Source: Sinorhizobium fredii NGR234
GTDB lineage: Bacteria; Pseudomonadota; Alphaproteobacteria; Rhizobiales; Rhizobiaceae
Length of the DNA stretch: 64,000 nt
NCBI RefSeq assembly: GCF_000018545.1
Contig: NC_012587.1
Location: 2,946,001-3,010,000, forward strand
Direction of reading: 5' to 3'
Positions 8,627 through 17,825 of the stretch are shown one piece after another. The notes beneath the pieces are model-generated. The model was not told the origin of the DNA. It made no database searches and saw only the letters and a program-made list of their open reading frames with translations. The position numbers and the translations under genes are program-made. Each line of letters begins with the position of its first letter. Position 1 is the first letter of the stretch.

Positions 8627-9421
8627 ATGCGCCACTTCTCCCCCTACGAAATCATCGACGGCAAACGGGAAAAGGGTCTCGTCCTGCTTGCCGACCACGC
8701 CATGAACCGGCTTCCCCAGGAATATGGGCGCCTCGGCCTTGCCGACAGCGTCTTCGAGCGCCACATCGCCTATGACATCGGCATCGAATCTTTGGTGCGG
8801 CGATTGTCCGCGGCACTCGAGGCACCTGCGGTGCTCGGCTGCTTCTCACGCCTGCTGATCGACCCCAACCGCGGCGAGGACGACCCGACGCTGATCATGA
8901 AGATCTCGGACGGCGCGATCGTCCCGGGCAACCATCCGATCACCGACGAGGAATGGCAGAACCGGCTGAATCGTTTTCATCGGCCGTACCATGAGGCGGT
9001 GTCGCAGACCATCGCCGAGGCCGCTGCCGCCGGCGGCAAGCCGCCGCTGGTGATCTCTCTGCATTCCTTCACACCCGCCTGGAAGGGTATTGCGCGCCCC
9101 TGGCACGCGGCGGTCCTCTGGGACAACGACCCGCGCGCCGTCTTCCCATTGATCGAGAAGCTCGAAGCGGCCGGCGACATCATCGTCGGCAACAACGAGC
9201 CCTATGACGGCGCCCTGCGGGGCGATACCATGTACCGCCACTGCATGATGCCGGGCATCGCCCATGCCTTGATCGAGGTGAGGCAGGACCTGATTGCCGA
9301 CGCAGCAGGGGTTGCCGCCTGGGCCGAGCGGCTGGCGCCTATCCTCGCGGAGCTCAACGCCATGCCGGCGCTTCATGCGTATCAGCGCCATCCATCGCGG
9401 ACCGGCGCCTATGAGGGCTGA
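8627..9421 (+). CDS. N-formylglutamate amidohydrolase family protein
   Basis: 264 residues of the FGase family (PF05013 type). Visible features are LLADHAMNRLP near residue 20, the SRLLIDPNRGEDDPTLI segment (about 72-88) with acidic metal-binding residues, LVISLHSFTPAWKG (about 140-153), and IEVRQDLIAD near 220. The family hydrolyses N-formyl-L-glutamate or related acyl amino acids with a zinc ion. No histidine-degradation genes are adjacent, so the substrate is uncertain. A second family member lies at 60352-61233. It heads a run with the DUF1244 gene, 18 bp apart. Confidence 0.88.
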   Translation: MRHFSPYEIIDGKREKGLVLLADHAMNRLPQEYGRLGLADSVFERHIAYDIGIESLVRRLSAALEAPAVLGCFSRLLIDPNRGEDDPTLIMKISDGAIVPGNHPITDEEWQNRLNRFHRPYHEAVSQTIAEAAAAGGKPPLVISLHSFTPAWKGIARPWHAAVLWDNDPRAVFPLIEKLEAAGDIIVGNNEPYDGALRGDTMYRHCMMPGIAHALIEVRQDLIADAAGVAAWAERLAPILAELNAMPALHAYQRHPSRTGAYEG

Positions 9422-9439
9422 CGAATAGGAGACAATGCA

Positions 9440-9745
9440 TTGACCGAACTCAGCAGTGAGCAGCGCATCCAGTTCGAGGCCGCCGCCTTCCGCCGGCTGG
9501 TCGAGCATCTGCGCACCCGTAGCGACGTCCAGAACATCGACCTGATGAACCTCGCCGGCTTTTGCCGCAACTGCCTGTCGAACTGGTACCGGGAGGCCGC
9601 CGAAGCGTCGGGCACCGAGATGAGCAAGGAAGAGTCGCGCCAGATCATCTATGGCATGCCCTATGACGAATGGCGGGAGCGTTACCAGAGCGACGCGTCC
9701 GCCGAACAGCAGGCAGCCTTCGAGCGCAACCGCCCGAAGGAGTAG
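9440..9745 (+). CDS. DUF1244 family protein
   Basis: 101 residues from a TTG with an AGGAG ahead of it; no in-frame ATG or GTG is available nearby. The core matches DUF1244: DLMNLAGFCRNCLSNWYREAAE at about 34-55, with a CxxC pair, and IIYGMPYDEWRERYQ. The protein is small, helical and cytoplasmic, with unknown function. It follows the N-formylglutamate amidohydrolase gene closely and is probably in the same transcript. Confidence 0.88.
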   Translation: MTELSSEQRIQFEAAAFRRLVEHLRTRSDVQNIDLMNLAGFCRNCLSNWYREAAEASGTEMSKEESRQIIYGMPYDEWRERYQSDASAEQQAAFERNRPKE

Positions 9746-9921
9746 CGCAATCCAGGAAGACGGGAATTTCCCGCCATATCCACATCAATCCACATGTGCA
9801 GCACCGCTCCGCGCCGGCTCGCGGAGGAATTGCCCGTTCTGTTGCGTAAAGGCCCTTGACCTCGCCTGCCGTTCGCGGCAGGTCACGGCACAAGAATTGT
9901 ATTCCCCCTAAGGAGAAGACC

Positions 9922-10188
9922 ATGTCGGATGCTCAAGGCTTCGCACGCGATCAGCTTCGCGCTTTCATCGAACGGATCGAGCGGCTGGAAGAGGAAAAGA
10001 AGACGATCGCCGATGACATCAAGGATGTCTATGGCGAAGCCAAGTCGATGGGCTTCGACACGAAGATCCTGCGCAAGGTCATTTCCATCCGCAAGCAGGA
10101 CGCCGACGAGCGCCTGGAGCAGGAAGCGATCCTTGACACCTATCTGCAGGCACTGGGGATGGTTCCGGCGGCCGAGGAGGCCGCATAG
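9922..10188 (+). CDS. gapR: GapR-type DUF2312 DNA-binding protein
   Basis: 88 residues from the ATG at 9922, which has AAGGAG eight bases ahead; the frame is open further upstream without family sequence. The protein has the two-helix DUF2312 layout: coiled coil [36 protein letters not shown], then basic [13 protein letters not shown]. This closely resembles Caulobacter GapR, a tetrameric nucleoid protein that clamps overtwisted, AT-rich DNA ahead of replication forks and RNA polymerase. The 176 bp upstream contain a stable CCTGCCG/CGGCAGG hairpin with a TTCG loop (9865-9882) but no clear promoter. Confidence 0.85.
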   Translation: MSDAQGFARDQLRAFIERIERLEEEKKTIADDIKDVYGEAKSMGFDTKILRKVISIRKQDADERLEQEAILDTYLQALGMVPAAEEAA

Positions 10189-10192
10189 TTGC

Positions 10193-10294
10193 TAGAGCAT
10201 TTTGCAGTCAGGTGGAATCACCTGATGTCGCACAAATGCGACAAAAACAAATAGTTAGAGCTGCGGCGCGAACGCATGTGAGCGCATCCCGGTC
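10193..10294. repeat. Interspersed rhizobial palindromic repeat
   Basis: After gapR come two small perfect hairpins in tandem, TCAGGTG/CACCTGA (10208-10225) and TGTCGCA/TGCGACA (10226-10243), then a GC-rich segment ending GCGCATCCCGGTCTAA. Its ending resembles that of the element at 21412-21460 (CGCATCCCGCTCTAA). I recognise this as one of the short mosaic repeats common between rhizobial genes, but cannot name the family with certainty. Confidence 0.6.
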
Positions 10295-10311
10295 TAAGAG
10301 TCGGGATCAAC

Positions 10312-10339
10312 AAAAAGCCCGCCGGTCGGCGGGCTTTTT
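10312..10339. terminator. Bidirectional intrinsic terminator
   Basis: A perfect 12-base stem, AAAAAGCCCGCC (10312-10323) with GGCGGGCTTTTT (10328-10339), around a GGTC loop. It has A-tracts and T-tracts on both sides, so it can end both gapR (from the left) and the convergent DUF882 gene (from the right). Confidence 0.92.
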
Positions 10340-10357
10340 CATGTCCGGTGGATGACT

Positions 10358-12220
10358 TCAATTGGTACTGAACTTCTTCACTTCCATGAAGTTCACGGCA
10401 TTGCCGCTGAAGCGAGCCGTATCGACCGAGCCGACACCGCTGTTGAAGCCGGCTGCATAGACGGTGGTCGGCGCGGCCCTGAGCGAGCTGCTGACGAACC
10501 GAGGTGCCTTGACAGGCTTCGACAGCGTGGCGACGCGTCCGGTAGAAAGCGCCCATTCGGAGATGATCTTCTTGGTCAGCTTCGGCTCCGTTCGGACGGA
10601 GGAGCGGCTTGCCGCCTCCGCATCCTGCCGTTTTGGACGGGCACCCTTCGAAGGAAGGTCGGCCTCGGTATCGAAGGCGCTGTCGAAGATTGCAGCCTGC
10701 GAACGGGTATCGGACTGCGGCGCGTAGGCGGCCACCTGGATCGCCGACCCCTGATGCTCGTCGACGGTCGGTGCCGCCAGCGCAACACGCGTATCGACCG
10801 GCGGGGTCATATCAGCCGGGGCCATGTCGATCGTCTCGGCAACGGATGCGGCCGCAACCGGGCGCTCCGGAACGAGCGGCACGGTGACATTGGCTTCGGC
10901 GACGGCGGCGAGCGCCGCTTCCCCGGCCGGACGCATCCCCGGCACCGGAACGAAGCCGAGTTCAGGCGTCTGGCCGTCTGCCGAGGCCACCAGCGTCTCG
11001 CCGGCCACCAGCGCGTTCATGTCATGCCGTGCGAGCATCTGCGGGACCGGCACCTTCAGCGTGCTGAGATCCGCATATTCCGACGGCGTCTCGGCCGTCT
11101 GCGGCATGGCGGCGGCCAGGGCCTCCTGGGCACTGTTCTTTTCCGGTGCAACAAGCGCGACGGCTACGCCGCCCTCCGCTGGAGCATTCTTGAAGGCAGG
11201 GCGCACGGCGGGTACCGGCGCGTTGATGGTCTGCTGTTCTTCCGCCGACGCACCGGCGACCGAACCCGCGACACCCGGCAACGCCTCCTGATCTGCCGAC
11301 GCCGCGGCGGTCTGGACCTTGGCCGGAGCTCCCTCGTCGCCGCCCTCGCCTGCGCCGGCGGCGATCGCTGTCGGTTCTTCGTCCTCGTCCCCGCCGCCGC
11401 CGAACAGCGCGGCAAAGAGGTTGCGGCGCTTGCCGCTGCCGACATCGCCCGGTCCTTTCGCGCCACCGCCGGCGACCTCGATCGCCGAGGAACCGACGCG
11501 CCGCTTGTAATCGGCAACCGCCTGCTCATAGCCCGGCAACGGCCGGCCGTCGGCCGGGATATGCATGGTCTTGCCGTCTGGGAAGAGCCGTGCGAGTTCG
11601 TTGCGGGTCATGCGCGGCCAGGCGCGCACGCCGCCGACGTCCATGTGCACGAAGGGCGACCCCGAGGTCGGATAATAGCCGACGCCGCCGACCTGGAACT
11701 TCATGCCGATCTCGCGCAGCGTCTTCAGCCTCACGTCGGGCAGGTAGAAGTCCATCGCCTTGCCGAGCATATGCTGGCTCTTCTTGGCGACGCCCTTCGA
11801 ACGGGACCGCAGCATGCCGTTGGTGGCGGGCGAGCGATAGGCGGAGACGACGTGGATGTAGTCGCGCGAACCGCTCTTCTGGTAGACTTCCCAGATCAGG
11901 TCGAGCAGGCGTGGGTCCATCTTGGTCGGCTCGTTCCGCCGCCAGTCGCGCAGGAACCGGTTGATCTGCTGCAAGCCCTTCGAATCGTAGCGGCCGTTGC
12001 GCTTGAAGGTGATCTGCGCCTTTTCCTTGGTATGGATGAAATAGAGCTTCAGTGTCCGTGTCTGGCCGGCGGCCTCGACCGGCGGCGCCATTCCGGGAGT
12101 GACGAGGGAGCAGGCCAAGGCGATGGAGGCGAGAACCTGCGGCCCCTTGCGGGTAATCGCCGAGCAGAGTCTGCGCGTCAAGGAACCAAGAGGCTCCCCC
12201 AAACCGAACAAATTTGGCAT
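10358..12220 (-). CDS. DUF882 (M15-like) murein endopeptidase with long low-complexity tail
   Basis: 620 residues. A hydrophobic segment at about 27-50 acts as a signal peptide or anchor. The catalytic domain (about 55-220) is the DUF882/peptidase M15 fold with SAYRSPATN at 126-134 and likely zinc ligands His150 and Asp157 (SQHMLGKAMDFYLPD) and His192 (VHMDVGGVRAW). Relatives such as MepK cut peptidoglycan cross-links. Residues from about 250 to 620 are an Ala/Pro/Val-rich, probably disordered tail with no recognisable domain, making it much longer than the roughly 180-residue minimal family members. Confidence 0.88.
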   Translation of the reverse strand: MPNLFGLGEPLGSLTRRLCSAITRKGPQVLASIALACSLVTPGMAPPVEAAGQTRTLKLYFIHTKEKAQITFKRNGRYDSKGLQQINRFLRDWRRNEPTKMDPRLLDLIWEVYQKSGSRDYIHVVSAYRSPATNGMLRSRSKGVAKKSQHMLGKAMDFYLPDVRLKTLREIGMKFQVGGVGYYPTSGSPFVHMDVGGVRAWPRMTRNELARLFPDGKTMHIPADGRPLPGYEQAVADYKRRVGSSAIEVAGGGAKGPGDVGSGKRRNLFAALFGGGGDEDEEPTAIAAGAGEGGDEGAPAKVQTAAASADQEALPGVAGSVAGASAEEQQTINAPVPAVRPAFKNAPAEGGVAVALVAPEKNSAQEALAAAMPQTAETPSEYADLSTLKVPVPQMLARHDMNALVAGETLVASADGQTPELGFVPVPGMRPAGEAALAAVAEANVTVPLVPERPVAAASVAETIDMAPADMTPPVDTRVALAAPTVDEHQGSAIQVAAYAPQSDTRSQAAIFDSAFDTEADLPSKGARPKRQDAEAASRSSVRTEPKLTKKIISEWALSTGRVATLSKPVKAPRFVSSSLRAAPTTVYAAGFNSGVGSVDTARFSGNAVNFMEVKKFSTN

Positions 12221-12400
12221 TCAATCCCCGTTCGCCGGACTACCGTGCTTTGCTGTCTCAGATGACTGTCAAATAAGGTGACAGCATGGCAAATATGCCA
12301 CAGTCGTCACCGCCCCTTATAATATAGTGAACAGTTTCCTAACAAGGTCTAAACGGCGGTGAGCGAATTGCACGGCAAATGAGGTGTGAATGCGTCGATT

Positions 12401-13945
12401 TTATGCCGCTTCGCGCACCGGATTGTCCGGATCGATGCCGTAATCCTTGAGCTTTCGATAGAGAGTCGAGCGCCCGATGCCGAGTTTGCGGGCTACCTGG
12501 CTCATCTGGCCGCGATAGAACTTCAGCGCAAACCGAATCAGTTCCTCCTCGACTTCGGCAAGTTTGCGCACCTCGCCGCCCTCGTCGACGCTGGCGATGG
12601 CGTTTTCGGAACGTCCTTCCGGCACCGGGCCGAAAGGCTCGGACCGTTCCGGGATATCGGGGCGCGAAGGGAGAACGGTTGCAGTGGCGCCAGCCGGCGG
12701 ACGGCGTTCCGGACCCGCCTCGCCCCAGGAGAACCCGCTGCGGTCGGCAACGACGTAGCCCGGTATCTGGGTGGCGATCTGCGGAAAGTCCTTGACGGTG
12801 AGTTCGCCGCCTTCGGCAAGCACGACGGCGCGGAAGATGGCGTTTTCAAGCTGGCGGATATTGCCGGGCCAGTCATAGGCGGTCAGCAGCGCCATGGCGC
12901 CGCTCGAAACCGTCACAGGCTGGTTAAGCCTCTGCTCCGCGGTGAAGCGCTCGACGAAGGCGCGCACCAGCACGGGAATGTCCTCCTTGCGCCGGCGCAA
13001 CGCCGGGATGGTGATCGGGAAGACGTTGAGGCGATAATAGAGGTCCTCGCGGAAGCGCCCCTCGCGCACCTCGTTGATCAGGTCCTTGTTGGTGGCCGAG
13101 ATCAGCCGCACGTTGACGCGCTGCGGCTGGCGTGCGCCGACCGTCTCGATCTCGCCCTGCTGGACGGCGCGCAGCAGCTTCACCTGAACCTCGAGCGGCA
13201 GGTCGCCGATCTCATCGAGGAACAAAGTGCCGCCGTCCGCGTCGACGAACTTGCCGCTGTGCTTTTCGGTCGCGCCGGTAAAGGCGCCCTTCTCATGGCC
13301 GAAGAGGATGCTCTCGACGAGGTTATGCGGGATGGCCCCGCAGTTGACGGTAACGAAGGGCTTGCTCGCCCGGTCGCTTGCCGCCTGTATCGCCCGCGCC
13401 ACCATCTCCTTGCCGACGCCGGATTCGCCCTCGAGCACGACCGGAATGTTCGACTGCGCGGCACGCCGCGCCAGATCGAGGACGCGGATCATCGCCGGGC
13501 TTGCCGAGACGATATCGTCGAAACCGATCGCGCCGCCACGCGGCCGGCGAGCGGTTTTGACCCTTCCGTCGCGGCTTGCCATCTTCAGCGCATTGCCGAT
13601 GGCAATCGACAGCCGCTCCGGGGAGACCGGCTTGACGAGGAAATCGAAGGCACCCGCCTGCATCGCCTGCACGACCGTCTCGATGCCGCCCTGCCCTGTC
13701 TGGACGATGACCGGCGTATCGATACCCCTTTCGGCAAGCGCCTCGAGAAAGCCGTGGCCGTTCATCTCCGGCATCAGCAGATCGAGCAGGATGACATTGA
13801 TCATGCCGCCCTTGCGCTCCAGGAGTTCGAGCCCGCTGCGCCCGTTGTCGGCGAGATGCGCGACATGGCCGAGCCGCTCGATCATGTTCGTCAGCAAACG
13901 GCGCTGCACCGGATCGTCATCGATGACAAGAATATGGGATGTCAC
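12401..13945 (-). CDS. tacA: Sigma-54-dependent response regulator, TacA type
   Basis: 514 residues from a GTG preceded by AGGAGG. Domain order is receiver (about 1-120, phospho-acceptor Asp55 in ILLDLLMPEMNG), AAA+ activator domain (about 140-380) with Walker A GESGVGKE (173-180), intact GAFTGA loop (220-225) and Walker B LFLDE, then a Fis-type helix-turn-helix at the C-terminus (QVARKLGIGRSTLYRKL). The receiver, with DDDPVQRRL and GGIETVVQAMQAGAFDF, resembles Caulobacter TacA. The intact GAFTGA means it can engage sigma-54. No histidine kinase gene adjoins it; divergent from the peptidase gene. Confidence 0.92.
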   Translation of the reverse strand: MTSHILVIDDDPVQRRLLTNMIERLGHVAHLADNGRSGLELLERKGGMINVILLDLLMPEMNGHGFLEALAERGIDTPVIVQTGQGGIETVVQAMQAGAFDFLVKPVSPERLSIAIGNALKMASRDGRVKTARRPRGGAIGFDDIVSASPAMIRVLDLARRAAQSNIPVVLEGESGVGKEMVARAIQAASDRASKPFVTVNCGAIPHNLVESILFGHEKGAFTGATEKHSGKFVDADGGTLFLDEIGDLPLEVQVKLLRAVQQGEIETVGARQPQRVNVRLISATNKDLINEVREGRFREDLYYRLNVFPITIPALRRRKEDIPVLVRAFVERFTAEQRLNQPVTVSSGAMALLTAYDWPGNIRQLENAIFRAVVLAEGGELTVKDFPQIATQIPGYVVADRSGFSWGEAGPERRPPAGATATVLPSRPDIPERSEPFGPVPEGRSENAIASVDEGGEVRKLAEVEEELIRFALKFYRGQMSQVARKLGIGRSTLYRKLKDYGIDPDNPVREAA

Positions 13946-14130
13946 GAAAGCCTCCTGCTTAGGACACGCGGTACTCTTTGGCCAGCCTCATGTGCCAAAT
14001 CATGCCAGCCATTCGTGCCATAGAGGACTGAACATCGTGTTTTGAGAAATGCTTGCATTTTAGCCATTGCGGACGATAGCAATGCGCCCCATATCGCTTG
14101 CCTGCTCCAGGCAAAACGGGAGACCCGCCA

Positions 14131-15999
14131 ATGACACTCGCTTCGCCCCTTCTCGCCGCCTTCGGTCCCTCCCCAGTGCGCGCGCCGGCGGTGCAGGCGG
14201 CGAGCGCAGTTGCCGACCTCGGCGATCTGCCCACCTGGCGGCTCGAGGATCTCTACGCCTCCGCCGGCTCCGACGAATTCCGCCGTGATCTCGCAAAGGC
14301 CGAAGCCGACGCGCTTGCCTTCGAGAACAGGTGGAAGGGCAATCTGGCAGACGCCGCCGCCAGGACGGGCGATCAAGGCATCGGCGCGGCCGTCAAGGAG
14401 TTCGAGGCGCTCGAGGACCTGATGGGCCGCATCGCCTCCTTCGCCGGCCTCACCTATTTCTCGGACACGTCCAATCCGGCGAACGGCAAGCTTTACGGCG
14501 ACGTCCAATCGAAGCTCACCGATATATCGGCGCATCTGTTGTTCTTCTCGCTGGAGCTCAACCGGATCGACGACAAGGTAATCGACGCCACGCTCGAGGC
14601 GGACAGCCTTGCCGGCCATTACAAGCCGTGGATTCTCGACCTGCGCAAGGACAAGCCCTACCAACTCGACGACAGGCTGGAGCAGCTCTTCCTGGAAAAG
14701 TCGATGACCGGGGCGAACGCCTTCAACCGGCTGTTCGACGAGACGATCGCGTCGCTGACCTTCTCGGTCGACGGAGAAGCGCTGCCGCTCGAGGTGACGT
14801 TGAACCTCTTGCAGGATGCGTCCTCCGAAAACCGCAAGAAGGCGGCGATCGCGCTTGCCGAGACCTTCAAGGCGAATATCCGCACCTTCACACTGGTCAC
14901 CAATACGCTCGCCAAGGACAAGGAAATTTCCGACCGCTGGCGTGGCTTCGAGGACATCGCCGACAGCCGCCATCTCGCCAACCGGGTCGAGCGCGAAGTG
15001 GTGGACGCGCTTGCCGCGGCGGTCAAGGACGCCTATCCGCGCCTCTCGCATCGCTACTATGGGCTGAAAGCCAAGTGGCTCGGCATGGAGCAGATGGAGT
15101 TCTGGGACCGCAACGCGCCCCTGCCGGAAACACCGAACGCGCTGATCCCCTGGGGCGAGGCGAAGGACACGGTCCTATCCGCCTATCACGGCTTCGCGCC
15201 GGAAATGGCATCGATCGCCCGGCGCTTCTTCGATGACCGCTGGATCGACGCACCCGTGCGGCCGGGCAAGGCGCCCGGCGCCTTCGCCCATCCGACGGTC
15301 CCCTCCGTGCATCCTTACGTGCTCGTCAATTACATGGGCAAACCGCGCGACGTGATGACGCTCGCCCATGAACTCGGGCATGGCGTCCACCAGGTGCTCG
15401 CCGGTGGGCAGGGCGCGCTGATGGCATCGACCCCGCTGACGCTCGCGGAAACCGCCTCGGTCTTCGGCGAGATGCTGACCTTCCGCGCCCTCCTCGACCG
15501 GACCAAGGACAAGCGCGAGCGCAAGGCCATGCTCGCCCAGAAGGTCGAGGACATGATCAACACGGTCGTGCGCCAGATCGCCTTCTACGAATTCGAACGC
15601 AAGGTCCATACGGCGCGCAAACAGGGCGAGTTGACCGCCGACGATCTCGGCGAACTGTGGCTGTCGGTGCAGCGCGAAAGCCTCGGGCCGGCCATCCGGA
15701 TTTCGGAAGGCTATGAAACCTACTGGGCCTATATCCCGCATTTCATCCATTCACCCTTCTATGTCTATGCCTATGCCTTCGGCGATTGCCTGGTGAATTC
15801 GCTCTATGCCGTCTATCGGAACGCCGAGAGCGGCTTCCAGGAGAAATACTTCAACCTGCTGAAGGCCGGCGGGACCAAGCATCACTCCGAACTCCTTGCA
15901 CCCTTCGGGCTCGATGCCGCCGATCCGTCGTTCTGGGCACAGGGCTTGTCGATGATTGAAGGGCTGATCGATGAACTGGAGGCGCTTGATAAGGCGTGA
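14131..15999 (+). CDS. pepF: M3-family oligoendopeptidase (PepF type)
   Basis: 622 residues from the ATG at 14131, which has GGGAG upstream; a longer in-frame start at 14098 lacks such a site. Thimet-type zinc metallopeptidase with the HExxH motif in LAHELGHGVHQ (His413, Glu414, His417) and the third ligand in the following LAETASVFGEM helix. The C-terminal half carries the conserved FYxYAYAFG stretch (SPFYVYAYAFGDCLVNSLY). It is expected to degrade short peptides in the cytoplasm. The gene stands alone, followed 45 bp later by pabB. Confidence 0.92.
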   Translation: MTLASPLLAAFGPSPVRAPAVQAASAVADLGDLPTWRLEDLYASAGSDEFRRDLAKAEADALAFENRWKGNLADAAARTGDQGIGAAVKEFEALEDLMGRIASFAGLTYFSDTSNPANGKLYGDVQSKLTDISAHLLFFSLELNRIDDKVIDATLEADSLAGHYKPWILDLRKDKPYQLDDRLEQLFLEKSMTGANAFNRLFDETIASLTFSVDGEALPLEVTLNLLQDASSENRKKAAIALAETFKANIRTFTLVTNTLAKDKEISDRWRGFEDIADSRHLANRVEREVVDALAAAVKDAYPRLSHRYYGLKAKWLGMEQMEFWDRNAPLPETPNALIPWGEAKDTVLSAYHGFAPEMASIARRFFDDRWIDAPVRPGKAPGAFAHPTVPSVHPYVLVNYMGKPRDVMTLAHELGHGVHQVLAGGQGALMASTPLTLAETASVFGEMLTFRALLDRTKDKRERKAMLAQKVEDMINTVVRQIAFYEFERKVHTARKQGELTADDLGELWLSVQRESLGPAIRISEGYETYWAYIPHFIHSPFYVYAYAFGDCLVNSLYAVYRNAESGFQEKYFNLLKAGGTKHHSELLAPFGLDAADPSFWAQGLSMIEGLIDELEALDKA

Positions 16000-16044
16000 T
16001 CCGCGCCCCGCGGAACGTTGACCGACTGACAGCGACCAGCCTCG

Positions 16045-17202
16045 ATGATTGACCACGCGCCCTTTGTCCTCTTCCGGGACGACAGCGAAGACCGCACGAC
16101 GGTGTTCGCTGAACCTTCGCGCATGATCACGGCGCGCACGCGGGCGGAGTTCCGACGCGGACTTTCAGAACTCGAGGCTGCCCGCCGCGCCGGCAAATGG
16201 CTCGCCGGCTACATGGCCTATGAGGCGGGGCATCTCTTCGAGGCAAAGCTCACCCCCTTTGCCGAGGAGCAGCGCGAGACGCCGCTGATGTCCTTCGGTG
16301 TCTTCGATGCACCGGCGGAAGGCCACGCGCTCGCCGAGCCACAGCGACGCGTCGAGAACGAGCCCTTCCTTTCCGAGCTCCGGGCCGGCTGGGATTTTCC
16401 GGCCTATCGCCAGCGTTTCGAACGGCTGCACCAGCACCTGCGCCAGGGTGATTGCTACCAGGCGAACCTGACGATGCCGATCCATGCGCGCTGGTCCGGC
16501 GATCCGCGCGCCGCCTTCTGGTCGCTGATCGAACGCCAGCCGGTCAAGTACGGCGCGCTGGTGGCGCTCGATGGACCCGTCCTGCTGTCGCGATCGCCCG
16601 AGCTCTTCTTCCACGTCGATACGGACGGCTGGATCGAGACGCACCCGATGAAAGGCACCGCACCGCGTGGCGCGACCGCCCAGGAGGATGCGGCGATCAT
16701 CGCGGAGATGCGCGAGGACGAGAAGACACAGGCCGAAAACCGGATGATCGTCGACCTGTTGCGCAACGACATCTCCCGCATCACCGAAGTCGGCACGCTC
16801 ACCGTGCCGAAGCTCTTCGAGATCGAGACCTATCCGACGGTCCACCAGATGGTGAGCCATGTGCGGGCCAGGCTCCTGCCGGATATTTCGGTCGCCGACA
16901 TCTTCGCCGCCCTCTTCCCCTGCGGCTCGATTACCGGCGCGCCGAAGATGCGGGCCATGCAGATCCTGCACGAACTGGAATCCGGCCCCCGCGACGCCTA
17001 TTGCGGGGCGATCGGCTTCATCGCGCCGGATGGCGTGATGCGCTTCAACGTGGCGATCCGGACGATTTCCCTGTTTCCCGACGGCCGCGCCATCTTCAAT
17101 GTCGGCGGCGGCATCGTTTTCGATTCCAGGGCCGAAGCCGAATATGACGAATGCCTGCTGAAGGCCCGCTTCGCCGTCGGCGACGCCGGGATCGCCCGAT
17201 GA
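16045..17202 (+). CDS. pabB: Aminodeoxychorismate synthase component I PabB
   Basis: 385 residues. Converts chorismate to 4-amino-4-deoxychorismate for folate, using ammonia from a PabA glutaminase not encoded nearby. The chorismate-binding fold shows the PabB-specific Lys in PMKGT (Lys203), ENRMIVDLLRND with metal-binding acids, GSITGAPK, and the C-terminal AIRT and GGGIVFDS segments. It is shorter at the N-terminus than E. coli PabB (about 450), as is usual in rhizobia. The stop overlaps pabC by four bases (ATGA). Confidence 0.93.
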   Translation: MIDHAPFVLFRDDSEDRTTVFAEPSRMITARTRAEFRRGLSELEAARRAGKWLAGYMAYEAGHLFEAKLTPFAEEQRETPLMSFGVFDAPAEGHALAEPQRRVENEPFLSELRAGWDFPAYRQRFERLHQHLRQGDCYQANLTMPIHARWSGDPRAAFWSLIERQPVKYGALVALDGPVLLSRSPELFFHVDTDGWIETHPMKGTAPRGATAQEDAAIIAEMREDEKTQAENRMIVDLLRNDISRITEVGTLTVPKLFEIETYPTVHQMVSHVRARLLPDISVADIFAALFPCGSITGAPKMRAMQILHELESGPRDAYCGAIGFIAPDGVMRFNVAIRTISLFPDGRAIFNVGGGIVFDSRAEAEYDECLLKARFAVGDAGIAR

Positions 17203-17825
17203 CGGATTTCTCGCTGATCGAGACCCTGCGCTATGAGCCCGACACCGGCTTCGTCCGCCTCAGACTGCACCTCGCACGGCTGACACGCTCCGCCCGCCGC
17301 CTCGGCTTCGCCGGCGCGGCGGCCGCCGCGGCGCGGCTGCAAGAGGCGGTTCGCGAGGCGGAAGGGCCTTTGCGCGTGCGGCTCACGCTCGACCGTCACG
17401 GCGCCGTTGCGGTCACCACCGCGCCGTTCACACCGCTACCGGCCGACGCGCTGTGGCGCATCCGGATCGCCTCCACCCGGCTCGATTCTTCCGACCGGCT
17501 GCTGCGGGTGAAGACGACGCGGCGCGGCGTTTACGATGCCGCACGCAGCGAGTTTTCCCCGGATCAGGCCGACGAAGTGATCCTGCTCAACGAGAGGGAC
17601 GAGGTCTGCGAGGGCACGATAACCTCGATCTTCCTCGACGATGGCCATGGAGTGCTGAAGACGCCACCGATTTCCTGCGGCCTGCTCGCCGGCGTCCTCA
17701 GGACGGAACTCATCTGTCAGCGGCGCGCGCGGGTCGCGCGGCTGACGGCCGCCGACCTGCATGGTGGCCGCCTCTATGTCGGCAATTCCCTACGAGGTCT
17801 GATCCGGGCGGAACTCATGGTCTGA
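17199..17825 (+). CDS. pabC: Aminodeoxychorismate lyase PabC (class IV aminotransferase fold)
   Basis: 208 residues from the ATG at 17199. PLP enzyme that releases pyruvate from aminodeoxychorismate to give p-aminobenzoate. The PLP-binding Lys is in LLRVKTTRRGVYD (about 100), and the class IV motif DEVCEGTITSIF plus GLLAGVLRTEL follow. The protein is shorter than E. coli PabC (269), as is common for the coupled pabBC pairs. Four-base overlap with pabB indicates translational coupling. Its 3' end overlaps the convergent GGDEF gene by 36 bp. Confidence 0.88.
   Translation: MTDFSLIETLRYEPDTGFVRLRLHLARLTRSARRLGFAGAAAAAARLQEAVREAEGPLRVRLTLDRHGAVAVTTAPFTPLPADALWRIRIASTRLDSSDRLLRVKTTRRGVYDAARSEFSPDQADEVILLNERDEVCEGTITSIFLDDGHGVLKTPPISCGLLAGVLRTELICQRRARVARLTAADLHGGRLYVGNSLRGLIRAELMV

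Noticed and set aside
9865..9882. Terminator upstream of gapR (CCTGCCG/CGGCAGG, TTCG loop)
   Set aside because: No T-tract follows, so it is noted only as a hairpin.
10352..12265. Long plus-strand frame opposite the DUF882 gene
   Set aside because: It is an antisense shadow of a GC-rich gene with recognisable catalytic motifs on the minus strand.
13946..14130. Sigma-54 promoter (TGGCAC-N5-TTGC) between the TacA-type gene and the peptidase gene
   Set aside because: TGGCAC occurs near 14000 on the minus strand, but the -12 element at the right distance is missing.
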